NCBI GenBank assembly: GCA_963695105.1
Contig: CAVOGC010000038.1
Coordinates: 62,001-126,000, forward strand
Reading direction: 5' to 3'
Length of the DNA stretch: 64,000 nucleotides
Source: Competibacter sp963695105
GTDB lineage: Bacteria; Pseudomonadota; Gammaproteobacteria; Competibacterales; Competibacteraceae
Under the pieces are notes generated by a model. The model worked only from the letters and a program-made list of their open reading frames with translations. It ran no database searches and was not told the origin of the DNA. Shown one piece after another: positions 8,515 to 18,196 of this stretch (position 1 is its first letter; the number at the start of each line of letters is the position of its first letter). The translations under genes and the position numbers were made by a program.

Positions 8515-9333
8515 ACAGGGGAAAGAACGCAATTCCTGGACCTGATCTCTGTCCTCCGAACCCTGAAATCTAAATTCCTCCGGCAACCGCACTTCCATGG
8601 CGATTGGCAGATGATCCGAAAAAGTGTGGTTCAACACCTCCACTCGTTCGACCGCGATGGACGGCGATACCAGGATATGGTCCAGATGCCGGTCCGGCTG
8701 CCAACTGGGAAAGGTTTGCAGTCCGGGAGCCGGCTCGCACAGACGGGCCGTCGCCAACAATATCTCCATCTCCGGGCTATCCGACCGGCAATTGAGGTCG
8801 CCCATCAGGATGATGTGACGGTAATCTCGCACCAAATTGGCCAGAAACCCAACTTGCAACAGTCGGCCGCGCCGGCCCAGCGCCATGTGGACGATCAGTA
8901 CGTGCAAGGCATCTTTCCCCGCGCCGAACCGGACTTCCAGCACGCCCCGGCCCGGAATCAGCCCAGGCAACTTGTGCTCGGTGATAGCGGATGGCCGGAT
9001 GCGGCTAAGCACCGCATTGCCGTGCTGCGAAATCATGCCGATCCGGCGGTTGGACTGATCGAACACGTACTCGAAACCGGCATAGTCCGCCAAGTATTTT
9101 ATTTGATTGACGAAACCGCTACGCAGGCTGCCAGCGTCCACTTCCTGCAAGCCCACGAGGTCGTAGTCGGCCAACACCCGGGCGATGCCGTCCAGATTGC
9201 TCATCCGCGATGGCACCGGCACCAGATGTTTCCAACTGCGGGTGAAATACTGGGAATACTTGCGGGTGGTCAGCCCGCTCTGGATGTTGTAGCTGAGCAG
9301 CCGCAAGCGGCGCGATTCGCCTTGGTCGGCCAT
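8494..9333 (-). CDS. Endonuclease/exonuclease/phosphatase family protein
   Basis: This 279-residue protein belongs to the DNase I-like EEP superfamily. The visible motifs are RLLSYNIQSG, DLVGLQEVDAGSLRSG with the metal-binding Glu, VLIVHMALG, ILMGDLNCRSDS (the GDxN motif), LDHILVS and FSDHLPIAMEVRLP (the terminal SDH motif). No signal peptide is seen. Members act on nucleic acids, phosphoinositides or sphingolipids, so the substrate cannot be assigned. The last ~25 residues beyond the SDH motif run through a tandem repeat and are probably not part of the fold. It is followed by the fructosamine kinase and preceded within 9 bases by dsbA. Confidence 0.9.
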   Translation of the reverse strand: MADQGESRRLRLLSYNIQSGLTTRKYSQYFTRSWKHLVPVPSRMSNLDGIARVLADYDLVGLQEVDAGSLRSGFVNQIKYLADYAGFEYVFDQSNRRIGMISQHGNAVLSRIRPSAITEHKLPGLIPGRGVLEVRFGAGKDALHVLIVHMALGRRGRLLQVGFLANLVRDYRHIILMGDLNCRSDSPEMEILLATARLCEPAPGLQTFPSWQPDRHLDHILVSPSIAVERVEVLNHTFSDHLPIAMEVRLPEEFRFQGSEDRDQVQELRSFPCSLNAVP

Positions 9334-9342
9334 CGCGCGCCA

Positions 9343-9981
9343 CTAGCCTTCGGGCACGGCGGCTTCCTGGGCAATCAGGAAATCCACGACTTCAAACATG
9401 CGCGGCGAGCGCACGTCGTACTTGCCGTTGACGATCACCGCCGGCACGCCCCGCACCCCGTAACGCTGCGCCAGTTGGTTGCCGCGGCGCAATTGGGTCT
9501 CGGTCTGGAACGATTTGTAGGCCTTGCGGAAAGCATCCTGATCGACCCCATGCTCGGCGAAGAACACCGCCAGTTCGTCTTCGGTGCTCAGCTTGCGTTT
9601 TTCCCGGTGCATGGCGTCGAACAGCGGTTGATGGATCTGGTCCAGCACGCCCAGCGCCTCGGCGGCGTAGTAGGCGCGGGCGCCCGGCTCCCAGTTCGCC
9701 CCGAACGACACCGGAATCTCCACGAAAACGACGTTGTCCGGCTTACGCTTCAGCCATTCCCGCTTCACCGGCTCCAGATCGAAGCAGTGCGGGCAACCGT
9801 ACCAGAACAGCTCGACCACCTCGATTTTGTCAGGCGCGGAGGTCGGCCCCGGAGACGACAGACGGATGTAATCCTTGCCTTCCTGGAACGGTGGCGCGGC
9901 GGGATCGGCGGCTCGGGCGGCGACCAGCGGCAACGCGCAGGCCAGCACGATCAGCAGCAGGCGACGAAACGGCTTCGGCAT
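9343..9981 (-). CDS. dsbA: Thiol:disulfide interchange protein DsbA
   Basis: The 212-residue periplasmic oxidoreductase has a signal peptide (LLLIVLACALPLVAARA), the redox motif C63-P-H-C66 in FWYGCPHCFDLEP and the cis-proline loop RGVPAVIV. DsbA introduces disulfides into exported proteins. It follows ccsA and resB in the same direction, 49 bases after ccsA, so it is probably transcribed with the cytochrome c assembly genes. That placement fits, because apocytochrome thiols must be handled in the periplasm during haem attachment. Length and domain layout are normal for the family. Confidence 0.94.
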   Translation of the reverse strand: MPKPFRRLLLIVLACALPLVAARAADPAAPPFQEGKDYIRLSSPGPTSAPDKIEVVELFWYGCPHCFDLEPVKREWLKRKPDNVVFVEIPVSFGANWEPGARAYYAAEALGVLDQIHQPLFDAMHREKRKLSTEDELAVFFAEHGVDQDAFRKAYKSFQTETQLRRGNQLAQRYGVRGVPAVIVNGKYDVRSPRMFEVVDFLIAQEAAVPEG

Positions 9982-10030
9982 TGCGGGAATTCCTTCGGTA
10001 CGGTGGCGGAAACGGGGCGGTGGACCGGCT

Positions 10031-11209
10031 TTACAGCGAGCCGTAGGAGTGCAGCCCCGACAAAAACATGTTGACCCCCAGAAAAGCGAATAAGGTCACG
10101 AACAGGCCGATCACCGCCCACCAGGCCATCGGTGCGCCGCGCCAGCCCTTGGTCAGCCGCAGGTGCAGCCAGGCTGCATAGTTCAGCCAGACGATCAGTG
10201 CCCAGGTTTCCTTGGGGTCCCAGGACCAGTAGCCGCCCCAAGCCTCGGCCGCCCACAGCGCGCCAAGGATGGTGGCGATGGTGAAGGCGGCGAAACCCAG
10301 CGCGATGGCCTTGTACATGACATCGTCCAGCAACTCAAGCGGCGGCAGCACCCGCGCCAGCAGGCCATCCGGCCAGCGCGCCTCGGCGCCGGATCGCAGC
10401 AGGTAGGCCACCCCCAGCATCGCCGCCAGGGCGAACGCACCGTAACCGATGAAGTTGGCCGGCACATGGATCTTCATCCAATAACTCTGCAAGGCCGGAA
10501 TCAGCGGTTGAATATGATGGGCTTCGCGCTCGAAAGCGTACCACAGCAGGAAGGCGACGGCCGCGCTGATCACCAGCAGGGCGAATCCGCCCATGGCGCG
10601 GGTGCGGGTGCGGTCCTCGTAGAACAGATAGAGCAACGCGGTAATCAGCGCGAACAGAACGAACACTTCGTACAGATTGCTGACCGGAATGTGGCCGATG
10701 TCGGCTCCCAGCAGATAGGACTCGCGCCAGCGCACCAGCAGGCCGGCCGAGCCCATGACCGTCGCCGTCCAGGTCAGGGCGGTCGCGGTCTTGCCGATGA
10801 AATCGGAGCGGCCAAACAACGCGGCGAAATAGGCGACGGTGGCCAGCACGTACAAGGCGCTCATCCACATGAACGCGGCCTGGCTTTCCAAAAAGTATTT
10901 GAGCCAGAAATCGCTCAGGCGCAACGCGTAATCCGCGCCGTAGCGCCACAGCGCCAGCACCGCCAGCAGCGCCACCGCGAGGACGAACAGCCGCACCGGT
11001 TTCCAGTACAGCCCCCAAGCGATCAGTCCCAGGGTGCCGCCGGCCTGGATGGCGACTTCGTAGCCGTCCATGTACGAGTGATAGAGCCACCAGACCTGGA
11101 TCGAGCCAGCCGTCACCAGCAGCACCCAAAACGCATCCCAAATCGTCAATCGCCGCCAGAAGGGCGGCTGTTCCCACTGGTCCAACATCGCTTCGCGCGT
11201 TACCGCCAT
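10031..11209 (-). CDS. ccsA: System II cytochrome c biogenesis protein CcsA (ResC/CcsB-type)
   Basis: This 392-residue integral membrane protein has about eight membrane segments and the periplasmic tryptophan-rich haem motif EAWGGYWSWDPKETWAL. Conserved His residues flank it (KIHVPANFIGYG and NYAAWLHLRL). CcsA and ResB together move haem across the membrane and attach it to apocytochromes c in System II. The start at 11209 sits behind GAGAGGAGC; a longer frame from 11332 would overlap resB more and adds non-family sequence. It follows resB with a gap of about 88 bases. Confidence 0.93.
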   Translation of the reverse strand: MAVTREAMLDQWEQPPFWRRLTIWDAFWVLLVTAGSIQVWWLYHSYMDGYEVAIQAGGTLGLIAWGLYWKPVRLFVLAVALLAVLALWRYGADYALRLSDFWLKYFLESQAAFMWMSALYVLATVAYFAALFGRSDFIGKTATALTWTATVMGSAGLLVRWRESYLLGADIGHIPVSNLYEVFVLFALITALLYLFYEDRTRTRAMGGFALLVISAAVAFLLWYAFEREAHHIQPLIPALQSYWMKIHVPANFIGYGAFALAAMLGVAYLLRSGAEARWPDGLLARVLPPLELLDDVMYKAIALGFAAFTIATILGALWAAEAWGGYWSWDPKETWALIVWLNYAAWLHLRLTKGWRGAPMAWWAVIGLFVTLFAFLGVNMFLSGLHSYGSL

Positions 11210-11297
11210 TGCCACTCTGCTCCTCTCATAGCGATCGCCACCACGCCACTGCGTCCACGGCCAGTGCGTCCGGGTCCAAGACGGCGGACGGAGCGGA

Positions 11298-13316
11298 CTA
11301 TCTTTCCTCGGATGGCCCCAGTCGCCGCTCAAGCATCGCCCGCAAACCGGCGAACTCGCGGGCGAACTCGGCTTGGCGGCGATTACCGGTACCGGCCAGA
11401 ATCAACCGGGTTGCCCCGTCCTCGACCGCCAGCCAGGCCCACAACCGGCGATGCGAAGTATAAAACATGATAAAGACACCCATGACCAGTAAAGTAAAGC
11501 CGGTGTAGACCACGCCAACCCCGCCGCTGTGGGTGACCTGCAATCCGGAAGCCTCCACCTGCTGAAAACCGCTCAGTTGCAGGTAGAAGGGCGAGGCATA
11601 GGCCGGCAGCGCGGACAACGCGGACACGGTATCGTTGAAAAACGCCTCCTCGCGCTCGCCGACGCCGCGCTCGACATCGACCCCCTCCGCGCGCAGCACC
11701 TCGATGAAGATTTGGGCCAGGGTATCGCGCAGAATATTGAGATACAGCGCGCTCGCTTCCTGTAGTCGTTCGGCCGGCACCACCGCCTTGGCCCGCTCCA
11801 TCACCGCGGCGGATCCGCCTTGGGCGAACAGTTCGACCAGGCTCAAGCGCACCTGTTCGAGGTCGCGGCGGAATTCCGGGCTTTCGTCCGATGCTGGCGC
11901 GGAGCGGGCCAGGAAATCACGCAGCCAGTCGGAATCGCGCAAGCGGGCGTTGAAGCGCAGGAAGCGCTCGGGGCTGTTGTTCGAATCCACCGGAATGTGC
12001 AGGTAATTAAAGGGGTCGCCGGGCCGGGCGCGCATGCCGCTGATGAAAAACCAGCGGTCTTCAAGTTGCACCGGCGCCATGTAATTGAAGTATTCCCGCG
12101 CCTCGCCGGCCGCGTCGCGCAGCTTAAAGCCGATGCTGGGACCGAAGTTGCGGAACTTGCGCTCGCCGGGCCGGGCGTCGGGCTCCGGCAGCAAGTTGAA
12201 CAGGCGGAAGTCGTCCACTTCCAGAGTGAGCGGTCCGGCCGACCCCGCCACCTTCAGGGAGCCGCCCACTTCGCCTCTGGCTTCGACCGGCTCCAGCCGG
12301 GCCACGTTCAACGGCCAAGCGCGCAAATCCAGTTTGGAGCCGCCGTCGCCGAAATCGGACTGGTAAATCGAATAACCGCGATAGCTCAGCGGATGATTGA
12401 CGCGGATGGTCGCATCCAGGGGCTGGTCGCCCAGTTCTTCCCGATCATGAATGCGCACCTGGCTAACGAAGGACTTGGGCTGGCCAGTGTCGTAGTAGGC
12501 GACTTGAAAATCCTTCAGTTCGATGGCAAACGGCAACTCCTGCAGCACAAAACCGTCGCGCGCCCGCACGAACACGAAATTAGCCACGGCGCCCTCGGGC
12601 AGCATCACGTTACCGCGGAACGCCGGCACCGCGCCGGGCGGCAGCCGGCTGGCTGGAGGAATGTCGCGGGCGGCAAGGTCGCGGGTCTCCAGCACGATCT
12701 CGCCACGCCACTCCTTCAGCTTTAGCCACAGATTGCCATCCAGCAGGCCGCCGATGCCGATCATCACCACCGCGGCGTGGGTGAAAAGATAACCGAGGCG
12801 GTTGTAGCGCCCTTTCATCGCCGCCACCACCCGGTGATCGCCGCAATCGTGAGCACGCCAGCGGTAGCCTCGCGCCCGCAGCACCTCGGTCACCGCGCCT
12901 AGCGCGGCTTCGAGGTCGCGATCCGGCAGCCGCCACTCGGCGTGCTGGTGGAAACCGCGCAGCGAACGAGCCTGGACGTTGGCGCGGAAACGAACCATCT
13001 CCCGCAGCATCCCCGGTACCTGGCGGTACAGGCAAACGCTGGTGGACAAAATCAGGAACGCCAGAATACCGACGAACCAGCCGGCGCCGTAGACATCGTA
13101 TAACCCCAGCCGGCGGAATACCTCGAACCAGAATGGTCCAAATTTGAGCACGTAATCCGGATAAGGCTGGTTTTGCTGCAACGCCGTGCCGATCGCCGAA
13201 GCGACCGCCACCACCACCAGCAGAGTGATCGCCAGGTTCATGGAACCGAAAAATTCCAGCAACACCCAGCCTAGGGTACGGCGATGATCGGCTTGACGGG
13301 CGGCGGTTTCGTTCAC
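11298..13316 (-). CDS. resB: System II cytochrome c biogenesis protein ResB
   Basis: At 672 residues this is a full-length proteobacterial ResB/Ccs1. It has three N-terminal membrane segments (FFGSMNLAITLLVVVAVASA, then helices near residues 70-90 and 165-185), a long periplasmic domain, and a last membrane helix near residue 610 (VGVVYTGFTLLVMGVFIMF). The motif YRGYSIYQSDFGDGGS is typical of the family. It partners CcsA in haem delivery and cytochrome c ligation. No Ccm (System I) genes appear in the window. A strong hairpin terminator separates it from the cytochrome c4 gene upstream, so resB probably has its own promoter. Confidence 0.94.
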   Translation of the reverse strand: MNETAARQADHRRTLGWVLLEFFGSMNLAITLLVVVAVASAIGTALQQNQPYPDYVLKFGPFWFEVFRRLGLYDVYGAGWFVGILAFLILSTSVCLYRQVPGMLREMVRFRANVQARSLRGFHQHAEWRLPDRDLEAALGAVTEVLRARGYRWRAHDCGDHRVVAAMKGRYNRLGYLFTHAAVVMIGIGGLLDGNLWLKLKEWRGEIVLETRDLAARDIPPASRLPPGAVPAFRGNVMLPEGAVANFVFVRARDGFVLQELPFAIELKDFQVAYYDTGQPKSFVSQVRIHDREELGDQPLDATIRVNHPLSYRGYSIYQSDFGDGGSKLDLRAWPLNVARLEPVEARGEVGGSLKVAGSAGPLTLEVDDFRLFNLLPEPDARPGERKFRNFGPSIGFKLRDAAGEAREYFNYMAPVQLEDRWFFISGMRARPGDPFNYLHIPVDSNNSPERFLRFNARLRDSDWLRDFLARSAPASDESPEFRRDLEQVRLSLVELFAQGGSAAVMERAKAVVPAERLQEASALYLNILRDTLAQIFIEVLRAEGVDVERGVGEREEAFFNDTVSALSALPAYASPFYLQLSGFQQVEASGLQVTHSGGVGVVYTGFTLLVMGVFIMFYTSHRRLWAWLAVEDGATRLILAGTGNRRQAEFAREFAGLRAMLERRLGPSEER

Positions 13317-13432
13317 GGCGTGGTTCGGGAAAGCGTGCGGGAAGCCTGTTCGACCCGACTGGGCGGAATCGGTTCAAGCATTCCGAACCGGTTTAAGCCT
13401 GATCGCCGGCACGGCCGGACGGAACGGAAGAA

Positions 13433-13460
13433 AAAAGGGTGGCCGGATGGCCACCCTTTT
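13433..13460. terminator. Intrinsic terminator between cytochrome c4 gene and resB
   Basis: A perfect 12-bp stem (aaaagggtggcc / ggccaccctttt) with a four-base loop (ggat). It ends in T residues read on either strand, so it can work in both directions. On the minus strand it lies 39 bases after the cytochrome c4 stop codon. Confidence 0.9.
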
Positions 13461-13498
13461 GCGAAACCGGCGGATATCCGACCCGGCTCGGCGGAAAC

Positions 13499-14107
13499 TT
13501 ACTGCAAGCCCTGCACGTAGGACGAAACCGCCTTGATTTGTGGATCGGTCAATTTCACCGCGATGCCACGCATCATCTGGCCGGCGTCGTTGGCGCGTTC
13601 CATGGAGCGGAAGGCCTTCAACTGAATCTCGGCGTATTCCGCATGCTGACCAGCCAGTGCCGGGAATTTGGCGGCCGGGTTGCCGGCGCCGGTGGCGCCG
13701 TGGCAAGCCGCGCAGGCCGGAACGCCGCTGTTGAGATCCCCACCACGGAAGAGCGCCTCGCCCACCGGCGCCAGGGCCGGATCGGCCGCGGCGCGGGCGA
13801 TTTGCTGGGACGAGAAATAAGCCGCCAGGTCTTCCATGTCCTGCGGGCTCAACGGCGCGACCATGCCGGCCATGATCGGGTTGGCGCGGGCTCCGCTCTT
13901 ATATTCCTGTAATTGCTTGAGCAAATAGTCGGCGCTTTGCCCCGCCAGTTTGGGATACTGGGGATTGACGCTGTTGCCGTCCGGATTATGGCAAGCCGCG
14001 CAAGTGGCGGACTTGGCCTTGCCGGCGGTGGCGTCGCCAGCGGCCAGCGCGGCGGTTGTGGAACCGAGCAATGCGCAGGCCGCGGCGATCACAACGAGTT
14101 TTTTCAT
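13499..14107 (-). CDS. Dihaem cytochrome c4
   Basis: The 202-residue protein has a signal peptide (VVIAAACALLGSTTAALA) and two haem-binding CAACH motifs, one per half: ATCAACHNPDG and PACAACHGATG. Each half also has a distal Met candidate (NPIMAGMVAPL and AGQMMRGIAVKL). This two-domain duplication with FPALAGQ/YPKLAGQ in each lobe is cytochrome c4, a periplasmic electron carrier to terminal oxidases. Its position beside the System II assembly genes and divergent from engB matches other gammaproteobacteria. An intrinsic terminator follows. Confidence 0.95.
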   Translation of the reverse strand: MKKLVVIAAACALLGSTTAALAAGDATAGKAKSATCAACHNPDGNSVNPQYPKLAGQSADYLLKQLQEYKSGARANPIMAGMVAPLSPQDMEDLAAYFSSQQIARAAADPALAPVGEALFRGGDLNSGVPACAACHGATGAGNPAAKFPALAGQHAEYAEIQLKAFRSMERANDAGQMMRGIAVKLTDPQIKAVSSYVQGLQ

Positions 14108-14285
14108 TTTTGGAAGGCTCCTGTACGATGACGGTATTCAGTTCAGGCGACCTGCCGCCGGCGCGGAACAAGCAGCGCGGACCGGTGGTCAAGCCTCGCT
14201 CGACGGTGACGGAACCAGTGCTTGCCTGGATCGGTCCCGTCCCGAAAGCGGCAGTTTTATATATCAGTTTCGGCCTTTGAGTTCA

Positions 14286-14942
14286 ATGAGAAACCCCAGC
14301 GACACTACTTCTTTTATCTCCACCGGAGCCGCGCCGACCGCCCGCTGGCGCGGCGTCCGCTTTCTGTACAGCGTCAATGCCCTGGCCCAGCTTCCACCCG
14401 ATACCGGCCGGGAAGTGGCCTTCGCCGGCCGATCCAACGCCGGCAAATCCAGTGCTATCAATCTGCTCACCGGCCAGCAGCGGCTAGCCCGGGTCAGCAA
14501 AACGCCCGGGCGGACCCAACTGCTCAACTTTTTTCTGGTGGAGCCGGACCGCTATCTGGTCGATCTGCCGGGTTATGGCTACGCCCGGGTTCCGGACCCG
14601 GTCCGCCGGCACTGGGGGGAACTGCTGGGACGCTATCTGCGCGGGCGCGCGGCGCTGCGCGGGCTGCTGCTGCTGATGGACATCCGCCATCCGCTGACCG
14701 AAATGGATCGCCAACTGTTGGACGGCTGCGCCTTCCGCGAACTGCCGGCGCACATCCTGCTGACCAAGGCGGACAAGCTCAGCCGGGGCGCGGCGCTGGC
14801 GGCGCTGGCCCAGTTGAAACGGGGGCTGGCCGCGGATTACCCGGGCGCCAGCGCCCAGTTGTTCTCGGCGCTGACCGGCCAGGGCATCAACGAGGCCCAC
14901 GCGCGACTCGATAGCTGGCTGGGAGATCAGGGAACGCAGTGA
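14286..14942 (+). CDS. engB: Ribosome biogenesis GTPase EngB (YsxC/YihA)
   Basis: This 218-residue GTPase has the P-loop GRSNAGKSS at residues 48-56, PGRTQLLNFF for the switch I/G2 region, DLPGYGYA for G3, and LLTKADKL for G4. EngB helps assemble the 50S subunit. The start at 14286 gives the usual length; reading further upstream would extend into the cytochrome c4 promoter region without family similarity. It is divergent from the cytochrome c4 gene and ends seven bases from the convergent DUF484 gene. Confidence 0.95.
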   Translation: MRNPSDTTSFISTGAAPTARWRGVRFLYSVNALAQLPPDTGREVAFAGRSNAGKSSAINLLTGQQRLARVSKTPGRTQLLNFFLVEPDRYLVDLPGYGYARVPDPVRRHWGELLGRYLRGRAALRGLLLLMDIRHPLTEMDRQLLDGCAFRELPAHILLTKADKLSRGAALAALAQLKRGLAADYPGASAQLFSALTGQGINEAHARLDSWLGDQGTQ

Positions 14943-14949
14943 AAGCGCC

Positions 14950-15696
14950 CTAGACCTCGTGCGCCGAGGGCGGATCGGACCGCGCCCGCCACTCGCCGCC
15001 CAACAGACGCGCCCGCAGGGCCCGACCGACCAGTTCGCCGGCCCGCCCCAGAAACAGCGTGCCGGCGCCGGGATGGAAGCGCTGTTCGTCCCAACTGCCC
15101 AGCGCCAACAGTCCGCGCCACTGACCGTCGCCCAGGGGAACCAGCGCCGCCGAAGCCACCTGCGGCGCGCAGTCGCCAAACAGAGCGGCGGCCTGCTCCA
15201 GGCGCAAGCGACCGCAGCGCGGTTTGCCAACCTGCAGCAAGCCTTCGAACAGAGTGAGCGCATCCGGACGCAGGAATTCCGCCGCCCCCGAGCCGACGGC
15301 GAGCGCTGCTTCCAAACACAGGGCGATGCAATCGGCGTTAAATTCGTCCCGTAGCACCGCTTTTATGCGATGCAGCAGTCCATCCAGTTCACCCGGCGCA
15401 TCCAGCAGGTCCAGCGCCAGCCGCTGTACCCGCTCCGCCAGCCGGTCGTTGTCGCGGGCAATGGCGACCAGTTCCAACAGCTTGCCGTGCAGGCGCTGGC
15501 CGCGCTCCCGCAACAAACGGTTCTGGTACTCCAGCAGCGACACCGCCGGCTCGCAGGGATGAGGCACCCGCAGGCTCTCCACCAAATCGGGGTGGCGGAT
15601 GAAAAATTCGGGATGTTCGCGCAGCCAGTTGACCACGACGCGCTCGACCTCCGCCGGACCCAGCGTCGCCTGTTCCTCGCTCATCATTTGATCCAC
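14950..15696 (-). CDS. DUF484 family protein
   Basis: The 248-residue cytoplasmic protein starts with a helical region (VVNWLREHPEFFIRHPDLVESLRVPHP, and SLLEYQNRLLRERGQRL) that is diagnostic of DUF484. A GAF-like C-terminal half follows, with SAALVPLGDGQWRGLLALGS. It lies 22 bases downstream of dapF, the place it holds in many gammaproteobacteria, where xerC usually follows. Here xerC is absent and engB is convergent instead. Function is unknown. Confidence 0.9.
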   Translation of the reverse strand: MDQMMSEEQATLGPAEVERVVVNWLREHPEFFIRHPDLVESLRVPHPCEPAVSLLEYQNRLLRERGQRLHGKLLELVAIARDNDRLAERVQRLALDLLDAPGELDGLLHRIKAVLRDEFNADCIALCLEAALAVGSGAAEFLRPDALTLFEGLLQVGKPRCGRLRLEQAAALFGDCAPQVASAALVPLGDGQWRGLLALGSWDEQRFHPGAGTLFLGRAGELVGRALRARLLGGEWRARSDPPSAHEV

Positions 15697-15718
15697 CTTG
15701 CAGCCGGTCGCTCTTCGC

Positions 15719-16549
15719 TCATGGCTCGATCCAACCTTCGAACACCGTTACCGCCGGCCCGGTCATGGTCACCGGCTCACCCTCGCCCGCCCAGTGGATA
15801 TCCAGCACGCCGCCAGGCAATTCAACCCGCACATTCGGCCACAACCGACCCCACAACCGGCCGGCGACCACCGCCGCGCAGGCCCCACTGCCGCAGGCCA
15901 GTGTCTCGCCGACACCGCGTTCATAGACCCGTAGCCGGATCTGGTCGGGGGCGACCACCTGCATGAAGCCGACGTTGGCACGCTGGGGAAAGCGGCCGTG
16001 CCGCTCCAGCAAAGGCCCCAGATGACCTACCGGAGCGTGTTCCACGTCGTCCACCCGCAGTACCGCGTGCGGGTTGCCCATTGACACCACGCCGATTTCC
16101 AGTTCGATCCCGTCGGCGGCGATCGGATAGAGCGGCGCGCGCTCGGTGGCGAAGAAGGGCACGTCGACCGGCTCCAGCCGCGGCTGACCCATGTCCACCG
16201 TCACCCGGCCGTCCGGTTGGATCTCCAGGCTCAGCAGACCGGCGGCGGTCGTCACGCAAAGGCTGTCCTTGTCGCTTAAGCCCCGGTCGCGCACGAAACG
16301 GGCGAAGCAACGGGCGCCGTTGCCGCACTGCTCCACCTCGCCGCCGTCGGCGTTGAAGATCCGGTAGTGAAAGTCGGCATCCTCACGGTCGGCGGATTCA
16401 ACCACCAGCACCTGATCGCAACCAATGCCAAAGTGGCGATCGGCCAGCCGGCGGATGCGCTCCGGCTCCAGCGCCACCGGTTGGCTGACGCCGTCAATCA
16501 TCACAAAATCGTTGCCGAGTCCGTGCATCTTGGTGAAATGAAGTTTCAT
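15719..16549 (-). CDS. dapF: Diaminopimelate epimerase DapF
   Basis: The 276-residue enzyme converts LL- to meso-diaminopimelate, the last step before lysine and the source of the peptidoglycan cross-link residue. Both catalytic cysteines are in place: C75 in QCGNGARCF and the second in ACGSGACAAVV. MHGLGNDFVMID at the N-terminus is the family signature. I chose 16549 (MKLHFTKMHGLGND) over the frame start at 16576 because family members begin at this motif. It is read with lysA and DUF484, though two unrelated genes now separate it from lysA. Confidence 0.96.
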   Translation of the reverse strand: MKLHFTKMHGLGNDFVMIDGVSQPVALEPERIRRLADRHFGIGCDQVLVVESADREDADFHYRIFNADGGEVEQCGNGARCFARFVRDRGLSDKDSLCVTTAAGLLSLEIQPDGRVTVDMGQPRLEPVDVPFFATERAPLYPIAADGIELEIGVVSMGNPHAVLRVDDVEHAPVGHLGPLLERHGRFPQRANVGFMQVVAPDQIRLRVYERGVGETLACGSGACAAVVAGRLWGRLWPNVRVELPGGVLDIHWAGEGEPVTMTGPAVTVFEGWIEP

Positions 16550-16601
16550 CGCCTCGACTCCGATCAGTTCAAGCACACTCCTTCGCTGTAAAACTTAAGC
16601 C

Positions 16602-18149
16602 TTAACTCCTCCCCGTCCATGCGATCTTGTACAAATCCAGCCGCCGGTCGCGGAAGTTGCGCACGCTGCCGTGCATGCGCATTTCCTTAAGATTGTCCAG
16701 ATCCAGATCGACGATCAACGTCATTTCGGTGTTCGGCGTGGCCTCGGCGGCGATGGCGTCGTGCGGGAAGGCGAAGTCGGACGGGGTGAACACCGCCGCC
16801 TGAGAATACTGCATGTCCATGTTTTCCACCCGCGGCAGGTTGCCGACACTGCCGGAAATCACCACATAGCATTCGTTCTCGATGGCCCGCGCCTGCGCGC
16901 AACGCCGCACTCGCAGGTAGGCGTTCTTGGTGTCGGTCCAGAACGGCACGAACAGAATCTGCATGCCCTGATCGGCCAGCAAGCGCGGCAGCTCCGGAAA
17001 CTCCACGTCGTAGCAGATCAGAATGCCGATCTTGCCGACATCCAGTTCGAATACCTTGAGCGAGTCGCCACCCTGCAAGCCCCAGTAGGACCGCTCGTCC
17101 GGGGTAATATGCAGCTTGGACTGCTTATCCCAAGTACCGTCACGCCGACACAAATAAGTGGCATTGTATAATGCGCCGCTACCATATTCCGGCATGCTCC
17201 CGGCAATAATGTTGACATTATAGGCTACAGCCAACTGCGTGATGGCATCACGCAGCGGTTCGGTGTACTCGGCCAGTTGCCGCACCGCTTCGGCGGTGTT
17301 GCGCTGGTTAAACTGAGCCATCAGGGGGCCGTTGAAGAATTCCGGGAACAATACAATATCGGTCTTGTAGCCCGCTACCGCATCCACGAAATATTCGACC
17401 TGTTGCAGCATATCGTCCAGCGAGACAGTCTGCCGCATCTGCCACTGCACCGCCCCGATCCGCACCACCGATTTGCGGCCGCCGATCAGGACTTCCTTCT
17501 CTTCATAGTAGATGTTCAGCCACTCCAGCAGCACGGCGTAGGCCTGGGACTCGGTATCGTCGGGCAGATAGCCGGTCACGATCTTGCGCACATGGAAGTC
17601 GTTGGCCAACTGGAAAGTCAGGATGGGGTCCACCAACTCCTTGGCTCGCACCTGTTCCACATACTGCTGGGGGGTCATGTCGCGGGCGTATTTGCCGTAG
17701 CCGGGAATCCGGCCACCGACGATGATGGCGCGCAGATTGAGTTTCTCGCTTAACTCCTTGCGGGCGTCGTACAGTCGCCGACCGAGCCGCATGTCGCGGT
17801 AGTCGGGATGAACAAAGATATCCACGCCGTACAAGGTGTCGCCGTTGGGGTCGTGGGTGGTGAGGTAGCCGTCACCGATAATCTGATTGTAGGTGTGACG
17901 GTCGCCGTGGCGGCCGTAGTCCACAATCAGGCTGATGGCGGCCGCCACCACCTTGCCGTTATCCTCGATGCAGATTTGCCCCTCCGGAAAGCGCGCGATC
18001 TGCGAGGCGAACTGCTCGCGGCTCCAGGCGCCATCCATGCTGGGGTAGACCGCTTCCATCATCTCCTCGACATCACCGTAGTCGGACAGGCGCAGGTTGC
18101 GTAGTTTTAGCCGGTGCTGGACCGGGTGTTCGGAGGTTCTATCGGACAT
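16602..18149 (-). CDS. GNAT acetyltransferase fused to carbon-nitrogen hydrolase
   Basis: This 515-residue protein joins two enzymes. Residues about 15-215 carry a GNAT fold, with VDIFVHPDYRDMRLGRRLYDAR as the acetyl-CoA-binding region. Residues about 229-505 carry a nitrilase-superfamily domain with the Glu-Lys-Cys triad: E270 in LFPEFFNG, K345 in SKLHITPDE and C379 in ILICYDVEFPEL. This fusion is a known family in proteobacteria and actinobacteria, but its substrate is not established to my knowledge. The nitrilase half suggests amide hydrolysis or transfer. It sits between dapF and the CoA-binding protein on the same strand. Confidence 0.9.
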   Translation of the reverse strand: MSDRTSEHPVQHRLKLRNLRLSDYGDVEEMMEAVYPSMDGAWSREQFASQIARFPEGQICIEDNGKVVAAAISLIVDYGRHGDRHTYNQIIGDGYLTTHDPNGDTLYGVDIFVHPDYRDMRLGRRLYDARKELSEKLNLRAIIVGGRIPGYGKYARDMTPQQYVEQVRAKELVDPILTFQLANDFHVRKIVTGYLPDDTESQAYAVLLEWLNIYYEEKEVLIGGRKSVVRIGAVQWQMRQTVSLDDMLQQVEYFVDAVAGYKTDIVLFPEFFNGPLMAQFNQRNTAEAVRQLAEYTEPLRDAITQLAVAYNVNIIAGSMPEYGSGALYNATYLCRRDGTWDKQSKLHITPDERSYWGLQGGDSLKVFELDVGKIGILICYDVEFPELPRLLADQGMQILFVPFWTDTKNAYLRVRRCAQARAIENECYVVISGSVGNLPRVENMDMQYSQAAVFTPSDFAFPHDAIAAEATPNTEMTLIVDLDLDNLKEMRMHGSVRNFRDRRLDLYKIAWTGRS

Positions 18150-18196
18150 TGGACAATCAAGGTTGCAAGGTTAGAGGTTAACTACAGCGAGCGCGA

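Noticed and set aside
10163..11470. Plus-strand ORF of 435 codons opposite ccsA
   Set aside because: Antisense of a membrane protein gene; Gln/His-rich and without homology.
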